From the NCBI RefSeq assembly GCF_023101765.2, contig NC_064226.1, positions 13,027,251 through 13,091,250 of the forward strand: 64,000 nucleotides of DNA, given 5' to 3'. A program made the position numbers and the translations under genes. The stretch is from Spodoptera frugiperda (taxonomy: Eukaryota; Arthropoda; Insecta; Lepidoptera; Noctuidae). The first letter of the stretch is position 1, and each line of letters begins with the position of its first letter. A model generated the notes under the pieces. That model saw only the letters and a list, made by a program, of their open reading frames with translations, searched no databases and was not told where the DNA came from. Positions 60,301 to 64,000 of the stretch are shown here, piece after piece.

Positions 60301-63300
60301 TTAAAATTATGGCAATTTTAATATTTTTTTACTTTTTTTGATATCAAAGGTTGTATGCGTCGTAGAAACAAAAAAAAAAACGACAAACGGTAGCTAATAA
60401 CCTTGGCTAACTAATTCATTACTTTTTTCAAATGTTTGATAATGTTTTGGTGAGAAAAAAATCATTTGTGAATTATTTTTACCGAAAAAATCACAATTTT
60501 TCAATATTTTCAATTAGGGGTTCAAACCCCCATATTATTTTTTTTTGTCGATAAAATTAGATGTAGTACTCAGCCTTAACGGGTTAGAAGTTCCACCCCT
60601 ATCACATTGTAGATTAAAAAAACTTAAAAACATGTTTTTGTGATGAACCGAACAAAATAATTTTAATATTAATACTAACAGTAGGCGGAAAATTTAGTAT
60701 TGTTATGAGAATAATTAGTATAAAAGATATGGCGAAAAAGTGCTCATCACGCTAAATATCTTTTGTTGAAAGTATATTCAAATCTCTTCAGGTTCGGCTG
60801 GGCTGGAGTCCATGTCAGAGATTCTACATCCTCGATTTTCGTATGGCGCTAAAATGTGCTCATCACGCTGAACAACTTTTCTTAAGATAGTATATTCATA
60901 TAAAATGCTCATCACGCTAAATATCTTTTGTTGAAAGTATATTCAAATCTCTTCAGGTTCGGCTGGGCTGGAGTCCATGTCAGGGATTCTACATCCTCGA
61001 TTTTCGTATGGCGCTAAAATGTGCTCATCACGCTGAACAACTTTTCTTAAGATAGTATATTCATATCTCTTCAGGTTCATCTGGGCTGTTAAGTGTCCAC
61101 GTCAGGGATTCCTGACCCTTTGATTAATTTCTACGAGGTATTAATTTGCCACCGGTCCTTGATAAGTCTACAAAGTTTGAACGAAATCGGTCCGTTTAAA
61201 ATGGGTAAAAATCGAGTTGGAAGAGGTTGGTTACATAGAAACATACAAACTAACAAACACACATATATACATTCTTTACATATGAAACTAAATAAAAGCA
61301 TGTAAAAAGTTAGTTTTGCGTTGGCACCATTTGATTTTTGATTTCGAACGCTTACTTTCCGAAAACTATGAAAATGACACCAATCGAATAATCCGAGCCC
61401 AAATTCGGCACTGAACGGAATTGAACAACAGATAACACAAAACATTTGAGTCTACGCACGCACTAAACAAAATAAAAATATTAAAAAAGAAAGTAAGAAA
61501 ATATTCAAACTTTCAAAGTATCAAGTTCATTTTGTCATAATTTCCGCAGCTATCCGTGCGTATGTGTGTATTGTCGAGAGTCGTGTCAATGTAGTGATGC
61601 GATTCGATACCTGTCAATTATGAGAACGCGTCCTTAAGTCACATGAGTGATCTCCATACTGTATATTATTGAAAGCAATTCATGAAATTACATTATTCCT
61701 TATTGGTTATGAATACGTCATAATAATTCTAACTTAGAATCATTAAAGCTAAAATTGTTTTTTGTTTTAGTAACTGATTTGTCAACACCGCATCACGCAG
61801 TTGGTTATATTTACGACCAAGCTATGCTGAAACACAAAAATATATGCGAACCGTAAGTACTATTAACTTGATAAGCAATATTAGACCTTATACCACTGAG
61901 TTTTACCATTAAAGTTCATTGTACGGCTTTTAAATTTCCAATGAATAAAATTAAAATACTATTATTCTTTATTAAAATGATCATATTTTTTTAATAAGGT
62001 CACTGATACGTCTATACAATAAACATCTCTACACCATTCACAATAAAGTTGAAATTTATCTGCACTTCAATCAGACTTAGCACTGAAAACACCTTAAAAT
62101 GAACCTTACACATATAAAAATACTGTTCAATTTCCAGTGGTCACGTAGAATGCCCGGAACGGATCATGCGCATACATGAACGTCATAGAGACTTCGGTCT
62201 TTTAGACCGAGTCCATCAACTAACTGCCAGGCAAGCTACGGACCAGGAGATATTGGCTGTACATACTGAAACACATTTAAACAGGTATGTAGTATAATAT
62301 ACTTTATCTTAGTTGTAATTAGGTCTATTTTGTAAGCAAAGGAAATAAGATAGTGAGAATCTGTGTTACACGGGTTTACGGCTTCTTCAGTCAGACGTAG
62401 ATATTTTATTTGACTTGAGTAATTTTTGATTTTGAATCCAATTTTATATAATATGTTAGTAAACTCATTTTAATGTTTCGAAAATGTATTGAATTTGAAA
62501 CTATCTATACTATATGACATCTTATTATATCATGGTTTAACTACCCTATAAGTGTGACTAGCTGGCCTGATAAAGACATTTTTTACTCACCTTTTAAACC
62601 TTCCCTGGACCTCCACAAATAATAATTCAAAACCAAAATTTGCTAAATCTGTCCAGCCATTCTCGAGTTTTTGGCGAGACTAACGAACAGCAATTGATTT
62701 TTATATATAGAGATTATATCAATAATTTGTTAACTACAAAAAGGTGTATGGAGTGTGCTAGTACGACATTAATGAGCATAGGCATAGCCGGGGGGGGGGG
62801 GGTGTTGGGGGTTCAAACCCCCGTTCCCCCCGAAATGCGTACCTAGACATTATTACATACACAGAGCGTTATTTTTCTAGTTAGCACAGTACATCCCCTG
62901 TTTGGCAAAGGTCTCTATATATGACTACCTATGAATCTGTTTATAACATAATATACAGTGATTTTTTTTTTTGGTCACACATTTCATACTTCGACTTTCT
63001 TAAACCCCTCTGGAAACTAAAACCTGGCTAGGCCTATGTTAACGAGTATATTTTGCCTCTCAGACTAAAGGAGCTGTCGTCGACGAGTCTAAGGAGTCTG
63101 CACATACAGAAGAACGCGTACGACTCCGTGTACTTCCACCCTGACTCACTAGAGAGCGCTGCCGTCGCCACCGGCTGCGTGCTACAGGTTCGTCTGTTGA
63201 CTACTGCATACATGCAACCATTTAATTAACTGTACTTAGATTAAGAAAAATATTTTTACGTCTTGTTTCACTGTTATGAAACATATTGTTACGAAAGAGC

Positions 63301-64000
63301 GGAGTCTCCTAACACAGGCACTGTATGCTTAAAAGGGGACTCCAATCATAAATATTGTGAACACTTAACTTTTGATTTACTAATAAACATTTTTCATTTT
63401 TTCATGTATTGGTGTTTTTACACCAATACATGAAAAAATTAAAAATGTTTAAAATTAAAAATAACACTATATAGTTTAAAATGACTATAGTTTTAATCAT
63501 TGTGATGTGATAGTCATGCGACTCATGGATTCAGTTTAAGTAATTCAAATTTAGGCGTATTGTGTTATCCTAATAAGGCAAAATTCTTCAACACATCCTC
63601 GACCTTATTTCAAGACGTTAAAGTTGAAATTCTATTACATGTAGCTTCATCTGTACAGTACAGATGACATGACACAAAAGATTTTTGTAACAATAATTCA
63701 CATCAAACCATTAATTCATTGAACAATAAACCTAATTATTATGTTATCGGCTTACTCACGTAATGTTTACGCGGCGATTGTCACGCTGCTACTAATCGCC
63801 GCGTCGTGTGTCGCGAAATGCTGCTCATGAATATGAGCCTCTTGCATGGCTTAAAACTAGTCGAGTTCCTCGTCAAAACATTACGTGAGTAAGCCGATAA
63901 CATAATAATTAATTTAGTATGTCTCACGAAAGTTACAATAAAAACAATAAACCAACAGATGGTGGACTCAGTGTTAACCTTCGAGTGCGGTAGCGGTGTG
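48373..64000 (+). CDS. HDAC6: Histone deacetylase 6, class IIb; N-terminal part with DD1 and start of DD2 (3' cut by window)
   Basis: Exons: 48373..48375 (ATG only), 48453..48587, 49898..49987, 50721..50851, 51365..51548, 52072..52274, 52721..52789, 53518..53710, then 54366..54425 or 54481..54540, 55906..56099, 56947..57197, 61771..61852, 62138..62284, 63064..63187, 63959..64000 (truncated). This gives 636 codons with one alternative exon 9. Residues 1-76 are polar and basic (AAKRKAQQKKK). DD1 runs from about 85 to 440: HH at 218-219 in RPPGHHA, zinc ligands Asp256 and His258 in DWDVHHG, Asp349 in SAG(Y/F)D, and Tyr388 in LEGGY. DD2 begins near 505 (GYIYDQAML; CPERIMRIHERH). Two tandem deacetylase domains identify HDAC6, a mainly cytoplasmic deacetylase of tubulin and other proteins. 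The rest of DD2 and the ZnF-UBP domain lie outside. Intron 11 (57198-61770) holds a large transposon. Confidence 0.96.
50025..50176. mobile_element. Palindromic MITE-like repeat in HDAC6 intron 3
   Basis: Imperfect inverted ends ATTCTGTAAC..TCAATTCGGACTTTCAAAGTGA against TCACTTCAATCTTTCGAATTGA..TTACAGAAT. No ORF. Confidence 0.55.
50866..51022 (-). mobile_element. SINE-like repeat, family B, copy 6
   Basis: Starts about 15 nt after the HDAC6 exon 4 donor with a T-run, then AAAATCATCCAATGACTTCT, ending CACAGCTCCGGATCAG. A flanking GAGGTAGGTAGCC repeats the exon-donor context (GAAAGGTAGGTAGCC), which suggests a target-site duplication including the donor. Confidence 0.8.
51941..51952. repeat. 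C12 homopolymer
   Basis: Twelve consecutive C in HDAC6 intron 5, about 120 nt before exon 6. Confidence 0.9.
52300..52550 (+). mobile_element. tRNA-derived SINE, family C, copy 2
   Basis: Head GTCGCAAGTGCGACTGCCGG and a degenerate B box near GGTCTCGGGTC. Body GGGCTTTTTTCGGTTTTTCG, then TGGCATTATTGCCGTAATGT and CCCTGTCGGGGATAAAAAGG. It starts 25 nt after the exon 6 border. Confidence 0.8.
53330..53490 (-). repeat. GC-rich repeat-like block before HDAC6 exon 8
   Basis: Minus-strand text includes GGAGGCTGGGGTTGGACGGA and GGTAGCTTGACTATGCTCCC, a pattern I associate with retroelement tails, but no second copy is in the window. The 62-codon minus frame here is not supported. Confidence 0.3.
53742..53885 (+). 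mobile_element. SINE-like repeat, family B, copy 7
   Basis: CCGGAGCTACGGACAACGTA through to AAGTCATTGGATGATTTTCC; the poly-A is lost. HDAC6 intron 8. Confidence 0.75.
54366..54425 (+). CDS. HDAC6: HDAC6 alternative exon 9a (third zinc-ligand segment)
   Basis: 60 nt, phase 0 at both ends, acceptor TTGTTGCAACAG, donor GAG|GTACAT. It encodes 20 residues containing PELIIISAGYDAAYGCPE. The zinc-ligand Asp (SAGYD) is kept, but the Asp that normally follows Gly downstream (GDP in human DD1 and DD2) is Cys here. It is the counterpart of exon 9b, with 10 of 20 residues identical, and either one joins exon 8 to exon 10 in frame. Confidence 0.88.
54481..54540 (+). CDS. HDAC6: HDAC6 alternative exon 9b (third zinc-ligand segment)
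   Basis: 60 nt, phase 0 at both ends, strong acceptor (TTTCTATCTCTTTCAG) and a weak donor AAG|GTTTGG. It encodes PELVIVSAGFDSAIGDEK, closer to the family consensus AGFDA..GD. The 55-nt spacer from 9a and the equal length and phase argue for mutually exclusive use. The next exon begins GEMELTP, which fits both versions. Confidence 0.88.
55549..55692. mobile_element. MITE with 3-bp TAA target duplication (Harbinger-like)
   Basis: Perfect 11-bp ends GGCCGCGTTTC / GAAACGCGGCC, flanked by TAA at 55546-55548 and 55693-55695. GC-rich interior, no ORF. HDAC6 intron 9. A 3-bp TWA duplication is typical of PIF/Harbinger-derived MITEs. Confidence 0.75.
55804..55882. mobile_element. Small TTAA-flanked hairpin MITE, copy 2, next to HDAC6 exon 10
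   Basis: Flanked by TTAA at 55800-55803 and 55883-55886. Inverted ends CCCGTTGTCTGTCGG / CCGACATACAAGTGG and an inner hairpin GACACAAT..ATTGTGTC. Its right TTAA ends 19 nt before the exon. Confidence 0.8.
56327..56375 (+). mobile_element. SINE family A fragment
   Basis: AACCCCCAAAAGGCAACGCA, then CTTGTAATGCCTCTGGTGTT. Preceded (56170-56300) by another dispersed-type sequence (TCGCCTGATGGTAAGTGATG) common at retroelement ends. Confidence 0.55.
56592..56744. repeat. Perfect 72-bp inverted repeat, 9-bp spacer
   Basis: Arms 56592-56663 and 56673-56744 are exact complements over all 72 positions; the spacer is ACAACCTAC. The left arm starts GGGGCCTTAGTCTGCTATTA. No ORF and no obvious target duplication. 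HDAC6 intron 10. Confidence 0.97.
57225..57415 (+). mobile_element. RTE-like 3' fragment, second copy
   Basis: GCGCGGTTTCACCCGCTCTG through to TCAGCTTTATAATATTAGTA. Matches 31433-31640 over nearly its whole length. It begins about 30 nt after the HDAC6 exon 11 donor. Confidence 0.7.
58461..59080. repeat. 99-bp minisatellite, 6 units plus part of a seventh
   Basis: CCAAGATGGCGCC recurs at 58461, 58560, 58659, 58758, 58857 and 58956, and in changed form near 59055. Units differ by only a few substitutions. 99 is a multiple of three, so open frames run through on both strands (58466-59044 plus; 59154-58432 minus); these are not taken as genes. Confidence 0.95.
60205..60609. mobile_element. TA-flanked MITE (Tc1/mariner-like target) nested in the 3.9-kb element
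   Basis: Imperfect inverted ends of ~65 bp: CAATGTGATAGGGGTG...TCTAATTTTATCGAC and the complement, ending CACATTG at 60609. TA dinucleotides flank both sides (60203-60204, 60610-60611). No ORF. Confidence 0.8.
60741..61070 (+). repeat. 165-bp tandem direct duplication
   Basis: TGCTCATCACGCTAAATATC occurs at 60741 and 60906. The following ~160 bp (TTCAGGTTCGGCTGGGCTGG; ATCCTCGATTTTCGTATGGC) are repeated almost without change. Confidence 0.9.
62570..62715 (+). mobile_element. RTE-like 3' fragment in HDAC6 intron 13
   Basis: CAAAATTTGCTAAATCTGTC, then CAGCCATTCTCGAGTTTTTG and the tail TTTTTATATATAGAGAT. Followed by a G13 run at 62790-62802 inside a C/G-rich palindromic patch (GGGGGTTCAAACCCCC). 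Confidence 0.5.
63385..63450. repeat. 31-bp inverted repeat hairpin
   Basis: Arms 63385-63415 and 63420-63450, one mismatch, 4-nt T loop, in HDAC6 intron 14. Confidence 0.9.
63743..63950 (+). mobile_element. Foldback MITE, family P, copy 3, abutting HDAC6 exon 15
   Basis: Ends TTATCGGCTTACTCACGTAA and its complement (TTACGTGAGTAAGCCGATAA, ends 63901), then the family tail TTAATTTAGTATGTCTCACG and an A-rich run that stops about 8 nt before the exon at 63959. The tail is also present at 43190 and, inverted, at 11318. Confidence 0.8.

Larger units (their letters stand above)
57729..61633. mobile_element. 3.9-kb TTAA-flanked non-autonomous DNA element
   Basis: Inverted ends GGACGCGTTCTCA (57729) and TGAGAACGCGTCC (ends 61633), each bordered by TTAA (57725-57728; 61634-61637), as expected for TTAA-targeting elements such as piggyBac relatives. 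No transposase frame inside. The interior holds a 99-bp minisatellite, a nested TA-flanked MITE and a 165-bp duplication. It makes up most of HDAC6 intron 11. Confidence 0.65.

Noticed and set aside
61131..61445. 104-codon minus-strand frame at the right end of the 3.9-kb element
   Set aside because: Considered as a transposase remnant, but shows no catalytic DDE/D-like pattern or similarity. It overlaps retroelement-type tail sequence.

Overview
The window is nuclear DNA from an insect, almost certainly a moth or butterfly. The genes are split by GT-AG introns, the DNA is AT-rich, and the introns are full of short dispersed repeats of types familiar from Lepidoptera: tRNA-derived SINEs, Helitron-like elements, foldback MITEs and RTE/Jockey-type fragments. 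I can support four protein-coding genes, and I rebuilt all of them exon by exon from translated exons whose reading phases agree across every junction.

Layout from left to right. (1) About 1-23,300, minus strand: the 5' part of big brain (bib), a neurogenic aquaporin-family protein. Two coding exons lie at 23,270-22,940 and 17,986-17,860. The rest of the gene should lie left of the window, so 1-17,859 is one very large intron. That intron holds a broken Jockey/CR1-type retrotransposon (5,632-7,727), an adjoining ~280-bp duplicated segment, a Helitron-like element, SINEs and MITEs. (2) 26,706-38,548, plus strand: a complete 14-exon cullin-4 gene of 793 codons. (3) 41,200-47,193, minus strand: a complete 11-exon mitochondrial intermediate peptidase gene (MIPEP, 697 codons), convergent with Cul4. 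(4) 48,373-64,000, plus strand: HDAC6, divergent from MIPEP across about 1.2 kb. The whole first deacetylase domain and the start of the second are present, and the gene is cut by the window end.

The genes serve unrelated functions and are ordinary eukaryotic neighbours: a membrane channel in Notch-type lateral inhibition, a ubiquitin-ligase scaffold, mitochondrial presequence processing, and a cytoplasmic deacetylase. The main points of interest are architectural. HDAC6 carries two homologous, same-phase 60-nt exons for the third zinc-ligand segment, separated by only 55 nt, which looks like a mutually exclusive exon pair. Cul4 intron 10 begins with a 22-bp minisatellite that repeats the exon's own splice-donor context 16 times. 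HDAC6 introns hold a perfect 72-bp inverted repeat, a 3.9-kb TTAA-flanked element with a 99-bp minisatellite, and two MITEs that form the sequence just upstream of coding exons.
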